Below, in pieces: positions 1 through 8,626 of a DNA stretch of 64,000 nt (within the stretch, counting starts at the first letter, position 1; every line of letters starts with the position of its first letter). The notes beneath the pieces are model-generated. The model was not told where the DNA came from. It worked only from the letters and a program-made list of their open reading frames with translations, and made no database searches. Source of the DNA: Gillisia lutea. GTDB taxonomy: Bacteria > Bacteroidota > Bacteroidia > Flavobacteriales > Flavobacteriaceae. The stretch spans positions 372,001-436,000 of the forward strand of contig NZ_JAKGTH010000006.1 of the NCBI RefSeq assembly GCF_021568705.1, written 5' to 3'. Both the position numbers and the translations under genes were made by a program.

Positions 1-408
1 GTTTCCAGGAAGACCTTTCACTTTTAAACGACGTAAGTTGTAGCGTAATACCCCACCATTTTTTACCCCACGTGCAGTACCTACAGTATGTACAGGAATT
101 TCCATAGTGATTTCTTTATCATCAAATATTTGATAGAAATCCATGTGAAGGATAGCATCAGTTACAGGGTGAAATTGGATATCCTGAAGAACAGCATTAA
201 ACTTTTCTCCTCCACCCAATTCGATAGATACTGTATGCACATCTGGCGTATAAACCAAATCTTTGAATGCAATTTCGTCTGCTGCAAAGTGTAATGGTTC
301 TCCCCCTCCGTATAATACGCAAGGAACCTGTCCAGCATTACGTAAGGCTTTTGTTGCTTTTTTGCCTACGCTTTCTCTTTTAGATCCGTTGATCGTTATT
401 GATTTCAT
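1..408 (-). CDS. rplY: 50S ribosomal protein L25/general stress protein Ctc (partial, 3' end outside window)
   Basis: Reverse-strand reading from the ATG at 408 runs open to the window edge (136 codons, stop not seen). It opens [20 protein letters not shown] and continues with [16 protein letters not shown], the 5S-rRNA-binding N-terminal domain of the L25/TL5/CTC family, followed by [16 protein letters not shown] from the C-terminal beta domain. Bacteroidota normally carry the long, about 200-residue CTC form, so roughly a third is missing. A promoter-like CACCTTTG (435-428, one base off TAnnTTTG) sits 20 bases before the start. It lies just downstream of prs on the same strand, the usual pairing in this phylum. 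The role as a 5S rRNA-binding protein of the large subunit is family knowledge. Confidence 0.95.
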   Translation of the reverse strand, partial: MKSITINGSKRESVGKKATKALRNAGQVPCVLYGGGEPLHFAADEIAFKDLVYTPDVHTVSIELGGGEKFNAVLQDIQFHPVTDAILHMDFYQIFDDKEITMEIPVHTVGTARGVKNGGVLRYNLRRLKVKGLPGN

Positions 409-574
409 TTTAAAAAATTTTAGGCTGCAAAGGTGCGACTTTTTTTTATTCTTTTAAAACCCTGTTATATAAATATTTGAAGGTTTTTTAATCCCACCTA
501 TTACAAGTATGTAAGTATTATAAAATAAGGCTTATAAGGACCTCTTTTACCCCATTTTTAAACCCCTGCTATTA

Positions 575-1516
575 CTACATGATAAATTTAGAACTGATAG
601 ACCTGTTGTAATGAACGCTTTTCATAACATCTGCAAAAAGTTCGGCACAGCTAACCACTTTAATTTTCTTACTTTCTTTTTTAAGCGGAATAGAATCGGT
701 AACGATCAGTTCCATTAGCTGAGATTTTTCTATACGCTCATAAGCTTCCCCGGACAAGACAGGGTGGGTACAAATTGCTCGAACACTTAAAGCTCCTTTT
801 TCCATCATGACATCGGCTGCTTTTGTTAAGGTTCCAGCGGTATCTACCATATCATCAACCAGGATAACATTCTTTCCGGTTACATCTCCAATTAGCTCCA
901 TATGCGAAATTACGTTAGCCTTGGCTCTTTGCTTATAACAAATAACCACATCGCTTTCTAATGTTTTAGAGTAAGCATAGGCTCGCTTAGACCCACCCAT
1001 ATCTGGTGAGGCAATGGTTAGATTCTCTAAATTCAAACTTCTTAAATAAGGAAGAAAGACTGTTGAAGCAAAAAGATGATCTACCGGTTTTTCGAAAAAC
1101 CCTTGAATTTGATCGGCATGAAGATCCATCGTAATAATTCTTGTGGCTCCTGCGGTTTCCAGGATACTTGCAACCATTTTTGCTGCAATAGGAACTCTGG
1201 GTTTATCTTTTCTATCCTGACGAGCCCACCCAAAATAAGGTAGTACTGCAGTGATATGACGGGCAGAGGCTCTTTTTGCAGCATCAAGCATTAATAACAT
1301 TTCCATAAGGTGATCGGCACCGGGATGTGTAGAACCTATAATAAAAACACGAGAGCCTCGCACAGATTCTTCAAAGGAAGGTTGAAATTCTCCATCGCTA
1401 TACGTACTGGTTATTACATTTCCAAGGGGTATTCCAAATGATTTGGCTATTTTAAGGGCTAGCTCCCTACTTTGTGAACAGGAGAAAATTTTAGCTTCGG
1501 GAATTACATTCGGCAT
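575..1516 (-). CDS. prs: ribose-phosphate pyrophosphokinase
   Basis: The 313-residue product matches the full length of PRPP synthetase, which makes 5-phosphoribosyl-1-pyrophosphate from ribose 5-phosphate and ATP for purine, pyrimidine, NAD, His and Trp synthesis. Visible signatures are the N-terminal FSCSQSRELALKIAKSFG, the catalytic flexible-loop region YFGWARQDRK at about residue 95, the metal-binding ITMDLHADQIQGFF at about 125-138, and the PRPP-binding VILVDDMVDTAGTLTKAA at about 215-232. The start is the ATG at 1516. Transcription probably starts from the TAAATTTG box at 1573-1566. rplY follows downstream on the same strand (166 bp gap), so cotranscription is possible. Confidence 0.97.
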   Translation of the reverse strand: MPNVIPEAKIFSCSQSRELALKIAKSFGIPLGNVITSTYSDGEFQPSFEESVRGSRVFIIGSTHPGADHLMEMLLMLDAAKRASARHITAVLPYFGWARQDRKDKPRVPIAAKMVASILETAGATRIITMDLHADQIQGFFEKPVDHLFASTVFLPYLRSLNLENLTIASPDMGGSKRAYAYSKTLESDVVICYKQRAKANVISHMELIGDVTGKNVILVDDMVDTAGTLTKAADVMMEKGALSVRAICTHPVLSGEAYERIEKSQLMELIVTDSIPLKKESKKIKVVSCAELFADVMKSVHYNRSISSKFIM

Positions 1517-1565
1517 GTTGTGTTGTGTTTTGAGTGTTGTTATTGTGGTTTTGTTAAGTTGCCAG

Positions 1566-1573
1566 CAAATTTA
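1566..1573 (-). promoter_or_regulatory. -7 promoter element for prs
   Basis: The reverse strand reads TAAATTTG, a perfect match to the Bacteroidota -7 consensus TAnnTTTG, about 50 bases upstream of the prs ATG. No convincing TTTG -33 element lies at the right distance, so this is a partial match. Confidence 0.45.
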
Positions 1574-1734
1574 AAAATTAATTCCATCCCTTAGCCTACT
1601 TATATGCACTAAAGTTAAACAAGCTACATGATTTTCAATTTGCTAATTATCAATTAATTGCGCCGTTTTAAAAAGATTAATTAAAATACGCGTATCTCCC
1701 CTAGTCAATAAAGAATAAAAAATAAAAAAATCTC

Positions 1735-1764
1735 TTTGGGAACAAGATATTTTTTATAATTTTG
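1735..1764 (+). promoter_or_regulatory. promoter of tRNA-Leu
   Basis: TTTG at 1735-1738 and TAATTTTG at 1757-1764 are separated by 18 bases, which fits the Bacteroidota primary sigma factor pattern (-33 TTTG, -7 TAnnTTTG). The tRNA begins 13 bases after the -7 box. This is the cleanest promoter in the window. Confidence 0.8.
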
Positions 1765-1776
1765 CGCTCTCCTTAA

Positions 1777-1858
1777 GCTCGAGTGGCGGAATTGGTAGAC
1801 GCGCTGGATTCAAAATCCAGTTCTTTCGGGAGTGCGGGTTCGATTCCCGCCTCGAGTA
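1777..1858 (+). tRNA. tRNA-Leu (anticodon CAA)
   Basis: An 82-base cloverleaf can be folded. The acceptor stem GCTCGAG pairs with CTCGAGT (one G-U at the end). The D arm contains GGAATTGGTAGAC, the anticodon stem-loop is CTGGA-TTCAAAA-TCCAG with CAA at positions 34-36, and a variable arm of the class II type (TTCTTTCGGGAG) precedes the T arm GCGGGTTCGATTCCCGC. The long variable arm and anticodon CAA identify leucine, reading UUG. The CCA end is not encoded, as usual in this phylum. Confidence 0.97.
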
Positions 1859-1877
1859 CATTTTAAATATTAAAATT

Positions 1878-1916
1878 AAACCCTATAAACAAGCTTGTTT
1901 ATAGGGTTTTTTATTT
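1878..1916 (+). terminator. rho-independent terminator after tRNA-Leu
   Basis: A perfect inverted repeat, AAACCCTATAAACAAG paired with CTTGTTTATAGGGTTT, is followed by a T-rich tract (TTTTATTTTATTT), 20 bases after the tRNA. Confidence 0.85.
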
Positions 1917-2011
1917 TATTTGCTTTGAAATTTTTTATGATAAAGCGCAATTTAAAACACATGAAGGCCACATAAACTGTATTAACCTCACACTTTTATA
2001 GGTATAAATTT

Positions 2012-2046
2012 AAAAGGGCTGTCTATTTTAGTGAGATAGCCCTTTT
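2012..2046 (-). terminator. terminator of the hmuY/receptor operon
   Basis: AAAAGGGCT at 2012-2020 pairs with AGCCCTTTT at 2038-2046, just beyond the stop of the HmuY-like gene on the reverse strand. The A-rich flank on the forward strand becomes the T tract of the reverse transcript. Confidence 0.7.
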
Positions 2047-2062
2047 AAGTACAATTCAATCA

Positions 2063-3481
2063 TTAAAGCAATGCATATTCAAACGAGGGATATCCACGCA
2101 TTCCATCTTCATCAAGAAGAGAAGTAAACTTTAATTTATAATTATTTCCAGCCGGATCTTTCACCACAAAATAAATATTCTCTTTTAGAGAAGGCAATGT
2201 TCCCGGCCCTCCGCCGTTTCTCCACTTACTTCCAATAGCGCGCTGATCTTCTTCGAACAAAGACGTATCTACATTTTCCGAAGTGAATTCAGAATAAGCG
2301 ATAGTTTCACTTTCTACCTGATAAGATTTTACTCCATCCAAACGGTTAGTTACTATAAAATCGGCATATCCATAAGAACCGAAGCCCGGGATTTCATTAG
2401 TGAATACCGTAAAGAGAAGATCCCATTCTCCCTGTTTAGGCTGAGCTACCACCTCTTTTTCCTCCACAAGACTGAAATATTGAAAATTATATGTAGCATC
2501 TTTACTAATATTCACCTCACTATGAGAATCTGAATCTAAGGGCGCATATTGTAATGTATAGCCATTGTCTGATCTAAGCACTCTAATTTTCATCCAACCT
2601 CTTGGCTCATCGGTAATATCCACGGCTCCGGTTTCAGCTGTTTCCGTTCCAACTTCATAGCCAAGATTAATCAGGTATACTTTATTTTCTATCTCTTCTG
2701 CAGAAATCTTTTTAATTGCTGTACCCTCTAAGTTTCCATCGGGAGTGTCTACGTACTTAGCATTTGCAGCATCAAAAGTTCCTACAGCAACCTGAGACTG
2801 AAGCTCGGCAACATCGGCTGCGGTTATAAGGTCGATATTAGTTGCTTCAAGTTCGGCAGCAGCCATATAAAGAGACCCGTTAATGATTACTCTAAAATCA
2901 TCACCACTGTAAAATCCAAGATCCCAAGCCTCTCTATTTATAATCATCGATTTCTGTGCACTAAGATCGATGTATACTTGGTTTGGTTGATTTACACCAC
3001 CTACTTCGGGTGCATTGGTCCCTCCAAGCGCTGCAGTCTCTTCAAAGGTTACCTGTACCGTGGTGTTTCCGCTCACATAAGCATCTTCAATGCTTATTGA
3101 CTGAATATTGAATGTGATCATTTTTTCAGTTCCTTCAATAGCATCCTTAAGTTTGGTAAAGTTAAAGCTGGCTCCCTCATCACCTGCAAAAAAATCTATG
3201 AAAATTTCACCATCTACAGCATTTGGAAGTGTGACAAAATCTTCATCTTCTCCATAAATAGCATTGGTAGCGGTGTATCCCACAGTTACCGTTCCGTCCT
3301 GAGAAGCCGGCCTTGAAAATATAAGATTGACATCTTTCGTCTCCTCTTCAGCAGCAAAACTGAGCGAAGGATTTTCAAAAGCGACTACAAAATCTTCTTG
3401 TATTATTGCATTGTCATCTGAACTACAAGCTCCTAAAAGGAACATGGAAATTGCAGTGAATAAGTAGATAGTTTTTTTCAT
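2063..3481 (-). CDS. HmuY-like haem-binding lipoprotein with extra N-terminal domain
   Basis: The product is a surface or periplasmic lipoprotein of 472 residues. A signal peptide ends at a lipobox LLGAC with Cys19, followed by SSDDN. Residues of about 30-150 look like a Calx-beta-type beta sandwich (FSRPASQDGTVTVGYTAT, then GEDEDFVTLP). From about 165 to the end the sequence matches the HmuY family, with QVYIDLSAQKS, REAWDLGFYSGDDFRVIING, GEWDLLFTVF and a closing YKLKFTSLLDEDG. Porphyromonas HmuY is about half this length and captures haem for its partner receptor; that function is transferred from the family. The gene lies 10 bases after the receptor gene, so the two form one operon. Haem ligands cannot be assigned by eye. 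Confidence 0.85.
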   Translation of the reverse strand: MKKTIYLFTAISMFLLGACSSDDNAIIQEDFVVAFENPSLSFAAEEETKDVNLIFSRPASQDGTVTVGYTATNAIYGEDEDFVTLPNAVDGEIFIDFFAGDEGASFNFTKLKDAIEGTEKMITFNIQSISIEDAYVSGNTTVQVTFEETAALGGTNAPEVGGVNQPNQVYIDLSAQKSMIINREAWDLGFYSGDDFRVIINGSLYMAAAELEATNIDLITAADVAELQSQVAVGTFDAANAKYVDTPDGNLEGTAIKKISAEEIENKVYLINLGYEVGTETAETGAVDITDEPRGWMKIRVLRSDNGYTLQYAPLDSDSHSEVNISKDATYNFQYFSLVEEKEVVAQPKQGEWDLLFTVFTNEIPGFGSYGYADFIVTNRLDGVKSYQVESETIAYSEFTSENVDTSLFEEDQRAIGSKWRNGGGPGTLPSLKENIYFVVKDPAGNNYKLKFTSLLDEDGMRGYPSFEYALL

Positions 3482-3491
3482 AATTGATCAA

Positions 3492-5618
3492 TTAAAAATT
3501 AAGGTTGTATAAAAGTTTTAAAAAATAAGATCTTCCATAGCCCAGAATAACGCTGTTAGCCGGGGTTCCTGAATGTACTCCATCAGCACCTGTACTAGTA
3601 TTAGTAACATTTGTGACATTTAAAATATTTCTAGCTCCTAAACTTATCTCTAGGTTTGTATCCTGGAACGTTTTTTTTACCGTGGCATCCATCCAGCTAT
3701 ATGCGCCACGCTTCCCTTTTATAAAGACCACATCGTTATCTTCATTTTGCCCTTGAATGAACTGATATTCCGGACCATTATGCTTAAAAAAGATTGAAAA
3801 TACCGAGCTCCATTTAGGAACAGAATAAGATAAGTTCCCATTAAGCTGGAAGCCATACAGGTAATCGTCATTATAGCCTGTTTGGCTAATCAGCTCTTTA
3901 CTCTCTCCCGAAAAAGAAATTCCCACACCAAGATTCAGGTTGCGTATAGAAATATCATTAGCATAAGACAATCCCCAGTTTTTAAAACTATCTATGTTCA
4001 AATATTTATAGGCGAGCGGACTCTGGTTCACTATGCTCAATTCAATACGGTCGTCTACTGAAAGAAACCATCCAGAAAGTTTACTGTTCATCTTCCAGTT
4101 ATAATCATCGAACCAAAAGGTTTTTTTAAGGTGGAGAAAAGCCGAACTCCCACGTTCTGGGTTGATATTCGGGTTGCCCTGTACATCATGATTCACATCT
4201 ACAAAATAGGTGAATAACTCGTCGTAGTTCGGATTTCTGGGAGAACTTCCTAAGTTTGCTCTTAGTGAATATCCATTCTCAAACCTGTAAACCGAACTAA
4301 GGGTATAAGCGCCTTGTGTATCAAACTTGGAAGAGAACATAGCTCTAAAACCGGGGCGAAGGGAAAATTTATCGCTTATTTTCAATTCAGCAGAAGTAAA
4401 GACATCATAAGATTCGAGCCTTCTTTCAATATTATCTGAATCATAATCCCCCGCGAGAAAAGAGGAATATCCATTAATATTACTAAGCTCGTAACCTATT
4501 TGAGAACTGAACCAGTCATTTTTGAATAGATTATTGAGGCTTCCCCGAGAATAAAGTCCTTGGCGAGATTCATATTCAAAATTCTGATTATTCAGCTCTT
4601 CTCTAGTTTTGATACGATATGTATAAGTTTCTACATTTCGCTTTTGTTCCTGATAAGAGAAAGAAGCCTGATAATTGGCTTTTTTAAATACTTTTCCACT
4701 CAGACTAAGATGATGGTAAAATCGTTCTGAAAAGAATGCCTCGTCACTAGCAGTTGGGTTGGTTGTTTGTGTAGCCGGATTTAGATTAGTTCGAACTTCA
4801 GGGTTGTATTTTTTAGTGAGTTCATCAAAATATTCAAACCGGTAAAACGCTGAAAAACTATTCTTTCGATATCTGAATAGTGTTTTAATATTATTCTGCA
4901 ATTTCGGCAACCATTCATAACCTCTTTCCCCATCATTTAATTGATGGTTTTTTCCTTCCCTATCGGCGAGGAGACCTGTAAATTCATTTCGTGTATATGT
5001 AGCGTTGGCATAAAACTTATTACTAAAGTTATGTCCAATCCTTATAGACTGAATGTGTCGCCCTTTATCAAACCACCCATATTCATTACCAATGGATTCT
5101 TCCTGAAAATAAGGTGTAATTTGCCATTTATGATCTGAAGCTTTTTTGGTGATAATATTTATAATTCCGGAAACCGCATTCGAACCATATTGAACTCCCA
5201 TAGCTCCTTCTACTATCTCAACCTGCTCTATATCGTCTAGATTAATTTGGGTTAAATCGGTGTTATTCCCCAGGCCTTCATCATTAATTAATGGGATACC
5301 ATCTACCAGAATCTTGAAGTATTGAGAATCTAATCCAAAAAGCTCGACCCCGCTTTTTCCTGTAGAAGGGTTGGGCATTATATTGATATTAAGACTTTGA
5401 TTAAGTACATCGGCCAGGTTATTGGCCGCTAGCTGATCTATGGTTTTTCTTGAAATCACTTTGACTTCAAAAACCGATTTATCAATACTTTGTTTATCGT
5501 ACTGGCCCGTTACTACCACTTCATCTAACTGATCGACAATTAGACTGTCTTTTGGCTTTTGCTGAGCCGAAACAACTGTAATACCTAGGAAAAACAAAAG
5601 AGGAGTATAAATTTTCAA
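3492..5618 (-). CDS. TonB-dependent outer-membrane receptor (HmuR-like, haem/iron)
   Basis: The product is a 708-residue gated outer-membrane channel. A signal peptide ends VVSAQQ. A TonB-box-like segment LDEVVVTGQYDKQ comes at about 31-43, then the plug domain (VKVISRKTIDQL, NIMPNPSTGKSGVELFGLDS, GIPLINDEGLGNN, IEQVEIVEGAMGVQYGSNAV at about 130-150, GIINIITKK), then a 22-strand-type barrel ending in FLKLLYNLNF with a terminal Phe. The reading frame starts with TTG (reverse strand, 5618-5616), and the signal peptide begins directly at that codon. Pairing with the HmuY gene suggests haem as the substrate; the sequence alone does not prove it. No carboxypeptidase-like N-terminal extension of the SusC type is present. 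Confidence 0.9.
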   Translation of the reverse strand: MKIYTPLLFFLGITVVSAQQKPKDSLIVDQLDEVVVTGQYDKQSIDKSVFEVKVISRKTIDQLAANNLADVLNQSLNINIMPNPSTGKSGVELFGLDSQYFKILVDGIPLINDEGLGNNTDLTQINLDDIEQVEIVEGAMGVQYGSNAVSGIINIITKKASDHKWQITPYFQEESIGNEYGWFDKGRHIQSIRIGHNFSNKFYANATYTRNEFTGLLADREGKNHQLNDGERGYEWLPKLQNNIKTLFRYRKNSFSAFYRFEYFDELTKKYNPEVRTNLNPATQTTNPTASDEAFFSERFYHHLSLSGKVFKKANYQASFSYQEQKRNVETYTYRIKTREELNNQNFEYESRQGLYSRGSLNNLFKNDWFSSQIGYELSNINGYSSFLAGDYDSDNIERRLESYDVFTSAELKISDKFSLRPGFRAMFSSKFDTQGAYTLSSVYRFENGYSLRANLGSSPRNPNYDELFTYFVDVNHDVQGNPNINPERGSSAFLHLKKTFWFDDYNWKMNSKLSGWFLSVDDRIELSIVNQSPLAYKYLNIDSFKNWGLSYANDISIRNLNLGVGISFSGESKELISQTGYNDDYLYGFQLNGNLSYSVPKWSSVFSIFFKHNGPEYQFIQGQNEDNDVVFIKGKRGAYSWMDATVKKTFQDTNLEISLGARNILNVTNVTNTSTGADGVHSGTPANSVILGYGRSYFLKLLYNLNF

Positions 5619-5655
5619 TACGTTAATTTTATTTAGACTTATTCTTGATAAGGAA

Positions 5656-5705
5656 CAAATATATATATTATTATTATTTAGAATAAATAAAAATAACTAT
5701 TTTTG
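5656..5705. promoter_or_regulatory. divergent promoters flanking a 17-bp palindrome (candidate Fur-type operator)
   Basis: On the reverse strand TATATTTG (5663-5656) and on the forward strand TATTTTTG (5698-5705) both match the TAnnTTTG -7 box, one for each divergent operon. Between them lies TTATTTAGAATAAATAA at 5674-5690, a 7-3-7 perfect inverted repeat that covers the -33 zone of both promoters. Fur regulation is inferred from gene content; the palindrome itself is directly visible. Confidence 0.5.
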
Positions 5706-5728
5706 AAACAAATATTAATTTCTTAAAT

Positions 5729-6631
5729 ATGTCAACAAAATTCTACACGCTACTCATTGCACTTTTAACCACCACATTAATTAGTGCCCAAACCAAAAAA
5801 GAGAAAGATGCAGAAGCCATCAAAAAGATGTGCGGATGTTATGAAGTAAGTTTCAATTTCTCAGAAACCTTCAATTACTCAAAAGATTCATTATATAAGC
5901 CTTCAGATAATAAGATTACAGGAGGACTTGAATGGGCACAGCTTATAACTGATGACGATGAAAATATCTCCATTCAGCATTTACTACAGGTTGGAGACCC
6001 TGCAAAACCATACATTGTAAAACACTGGAGACAGGACTGGCTTTATGAAAATGAAGAGTTTTATATGTATGATGGAGATAATAAATGGGATTATGTGCTA
6101 AAGCCTGAAGAAGAAGTTGAAGGACAATGGACACAAAAGGTATATCAGGTAGATGACAGTCCTAGATACGAAGGATCTGCTACCTGGGTGCATGTAGATG
6201 GAAAGAGCTATTGGGAAAATACTACTCCGGCACCGCTACCAAGAAGAGAATATACAACTCGAAGTGATTATAATGTAACAATTAGAGGAAACCGTCACGA
6301 AATCACGCCTTTTGGTTGGGTTCATGATCAGGATAATAAAAAGGTAATTAGAAAGAATGGAGAGGAAGATTTTGTACTGGCACAAGAAAAGGGGTATAAT
6401 GTTTATAAAAAAGTAGAGGATAGCCGTTGCCAGGCAGCAGCTGACTGGTGGAAGCAAAACGAAGAAAAATGGGCAATGGTTCGCAACAAATGGGAAGATG
6501 TTTTTAGCCGTGACGAAAACCTTATCCTAGAGGAGAAAGTTAATAACTCCCCTCTTTATAAATATCTTTTCGAGGAGGAATATAGTTCCGAAGAAAAGAT
6601 CGAAGAGATAATTAGTTCATTTGTAAAATAA
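5729..6631 (+). CDS. secreted DUF6607 family protein
   Basis: The product is 300 residues with a signal peptide ending ISAQTKK. The mature protein begins with a KKMCGCYEVSFNFSETF motif holding two close cysteines. It continues with Trp-rich beta segments (KHWRQDWLYENEEFYMYDG, NKWDYVLKPEE, SATWVHVDGKSYWENTTPAP) and a conserved NRHEITPFGWVHDQDNKKV stretch. This matches DUF6607, a family of unknown function seen in Bacteroidota and Proteobacteria. It is first in a four-gene run with gaps of 6, 1 and 11 bases, transcribed away from the HmuY/receptor pair, so a periplasmic role in haem or iron handling is likely but inferred. No catalytic motif is recognised. Confidence 0.8.
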   Translation: MSTKFYTLLIALLTTTLISAQTKKEKDAEAIKKMCGCYEVSFNFSETFNYSKDSLYKPSDNKITGGLEWAQLITDDDENISIQHLLQVGDPAKPYIVKHWRQDWLYENEEFYMYDGDNKWDYVLKPEEEVEGQWTQKVYQVDDSPRYEGSATWVHVDGKSYWENTTPAPLPRREYTTRSDYNVTIRGNRHEITPFGWVHDQDNKKVIRKNGEEDFVLAQEKGYNVYKKVEDSRCQAAADWWKQNEEKWAMVRNKWEDVFSRDENLILEEKVNNSPLYKYLFEEEYSSEEKIEEIISSFVK

Positions 6632-6637
6632 TTTAGA

Positions 6638-8128
6638 ATGAAATATTTTACAAATACTGTTTTACAATTAATAGTGTTCCTCTCAGTTACTAGTTTAACT
6701 GCTCAGGAAAACATATTACTCGAGCGCGATTTCTGGCAGAAGCAACCTGATCTTGAAACCGTTCAGACAGAAGTGGAGAAAGGAAACGATCCTACCCAAT
6801 TAAATTCCAACGCTTTCGATCCGGTTGTGTATGCGCTCCTCGAAAACGAAAAAGAAGAAGTGATCGATTATCTGCTTTCTTTTGAAGGAAACAAAGTCGA
6901 AAAACGAACTCATGATGGTAGAACCTACCTGTTCTGGGCTGCTTACGGGAATGATGTAAAAACAATGAAAAAATTGCTTGACAAAGGATCAAAACTTGAT
7001 GTTAAGGATACTCATGGCAATACGCCACTTACTTTCGCGGCTTCAACCGGACAGACCAATAAAGAAATCTATGAGATCTTCGAAGAGTATGGCACTATAA
7101 TTTCTGAAGACACCAATGAAGACGGAGCCAATGCACTTTTACTTATTGCACCCTACTTAAAAGATGCTTCAGAGTTAGATTATTTTCTTTCTAAAGGAAT
7201 AAAACTTAATAGTACCGATAATGCCGGAAACGGAATCTTTAATTACGTAGCCAGAAATGGGAACATTAAATTACTTCAGCAATTAATAGAGAAGGGAGTT
7301 AATTATAAACAACCCAATAATGAAGGAGGAAATGCCTTTTTGTTTGCTGCACAGGGCAGTCGGGGTCATAGCAATTCTATCGAAGTATATAAATTTTTGA
7401 AAGAACATGGTCTTGATGCGGCAGCAGTAACCAATACCGGTTCCACTGCTTTACATCGCGTTGCCTATTCTGGAGACGAAGAAATTCTTAATTTCTTTTT
7501 GAAGAATGGAGCAAGCGCTGTCCAAAAAGATGAAGAAGGAAATACGCCATTTTTAAATGCCGCAACTAGAAACTCTCTAGAAAATGTTCAGCTCCTGGCG
7601 AAATATGTAGATGAAATTGACCATACCAACAATGATGGTCAAACAGCCCTGATGATGGCTATGCGTTATAATGAGCCAAGTGTGGTTAATTTTTTATTTG
7701 AAAAAGGTGCGAATACCCAGCTTACAGATAACTCGGGAAATAACCTGGCCTATTATCTATTCATTTCCGGAAAAGTTTCTAGTGATTTCAATAAAAAGTT
7801 GGCATGGTTGCAGGAACATGATATTCGTTTAAACGCAGCGCAGATGGAGGGAAACAATCTGTACCATATAGCCGCTAAAGCCAATAATTTAGAGCTACTT
7901 AAAGAACTTTCAGGGTTGGATGTAGATATCAATACCAAAAATGATGATGGATTAACCCCATTACACTTAGCAGCAATGAAAACCGAAAATGATGAAATTC
8001 TAAAGTATCTTATATCAGAAGGTGCCGACATTAGTATAAACACCGATTTTGGAGAAAGCGTCTACCAACTGGCCAGCGAAAATGAGATACTGGCGAAAAA
8101 CAAAGTCGAATTAAATTTTTTGAAATAA
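6638..8128 (+). CDS. secreted ankyrin-repeat protein
   Basis: The product is 496 residues. The signal peptide ends TSLTAQ, so the protein is exported. From about residue 65 onwards it consists of ankyrin repeats, with hallmark segments such as DGRTYLFWAAYGNDVKTMKK, HGNTPLTFAASTG, GSTALHRVAYSGDEEILNFF, EGNTPFLNAATRNSLENVQL, DGQTALMMAMRYNEPSVVNF and DGLTPLHLAAMKTENDEILK. About ten to twelve repeats fill the chain. Ankyrin repeats bind proteins; a periplasmic one is uncommon, though a periplasmic ankyrin protein is known beside a catalase gene in Pseudomonas. Its place between DUF6607 and DUF2271 suggests a scaffold for the haem/iron system. The partner is unknown. Confidence 0.9.
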   Translation: MKYFTNTVLQLIVFLSVTSLTAQENILLERDFWQKQPDLETVQTEVEKGNDPTQLNSNAFDPVVYALLENEKEEVIDYLLSFEGNKVEKRTHDGRTYLFWAAYGNDVKTMKKLLDKGSKLDVKDTHGNTPLTFAASTGQTNKEIYEIFEEYGTIISEDTNEDGANALLLIAPYLKDASELDYFLSKGIKLNSTDNAGNGIFNYVARNGNIKLLQQLIEKGVNYKQPNNEGGNAFLFAAQGSRGHSNSIEVYKFLKEHGLDAAAVTNTGSTALHRVAYSGDEEILNFFLKNGASAVQKDEEGNTPFLNAATRNSLENVQLLAKYVDEIDHTNNDGQTALMMAMRYNEPSVVNFLFEKGANTQLTDNSGNNLAYYLFISGKVSSDFNKKLAWLQEHDIRLNAAQMEGNNLYHIAAKANNLELLKELSGLDVDINTKNDDGLTPLHLAAMKTENDEILKYLISEGADISINTDFGESVYQLASENEILAKNKVELNFLK

Positions 8129-8129
8129 G

Positions 8130-8615
8130 ATGAAATCTCTATTGAAATTTATACCCATTGCCACCTTGGTTTTTCTTGGAATAGTTGCTTTTAATAAAGT
8201 TGAAACTACTCCTGTAAAATGTATGGTTCAACTAATCAATTACTCCGGAGAAGGAGCGTACATTATAACCTCCCTTATTAATCCTGAAGGCAAATATGAA
8301 AAAACGCTCTACGTTCAAGGCGAGGATAGTGAATGGTATAGCGATATTCCCGAATGGTGGAAATTTTACGGTAAGTATCGCCCTAATATTGATGCTATTA
8401 CCGGAGAAACGATCGCAGGAGGTGAGCGTAGCATTATACTGCTTCAAATTCCAACTGAAAAGATCGATGCGGGATATAGCATCAGGTTTGAGACTTCAGT
8501 AGAAGATAAGGCATATCATAAACAAGATGTTCAGTTTGAGCTTACTTCAGAAAGTATCAAAAGTAAAGTGGAAGGAAATGGCTTTATTCGATACGTGCGA
8601 ATGATGCCACAATAA
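8130..8615 (+). CDS. DUF2271 domain protein
   Basis: The product is 161 residues with an N-terminal hydrophobic segment (FIPIATLVFLGIVAF) that works as a signal or anchor. The rest resembles DUF2271: KCMVQLINYSGEGAYIITSL, YEKTLYVQGEDSEWYSDIPE, WWKFYGKY and DAITGETIAGGERSIILLQI. DUF2271 proteins are periplasmic, of unknown activity, and are commonly encoded next to PepSY-TM iron-related membrane proteins, as here. The gene starts one base after the ankyrin stop and ends 11 bases before the PepSY gene, so translation is probably coupled. No metal-binding cluster of Cys or His is obvious. Confidence 0.8.
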   Translation: MKSLLKFIPIATLVFLGIVAFNKVETTPVKCMVQLINYSGEGAYIITSLINPEGKYEKTLYVQGEDSEWYSDIPEWWKFYGKYRPNIDAITGETIAGGERSIILLQIPTEKIDAGYSIRFETSVEDKAYHKQDVQFELTSESIKSKVEGNGFIRYVRMMPQ

Positions 8616-8626
8616 ATCAGGGTTTT

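Noticed and set aside
8296-8502. 68-codon forward frame overlapping the DUF2271 gene
   Set aside because: It is out of frame with a well-matched DUF2271 protein and lies within its conserved part.
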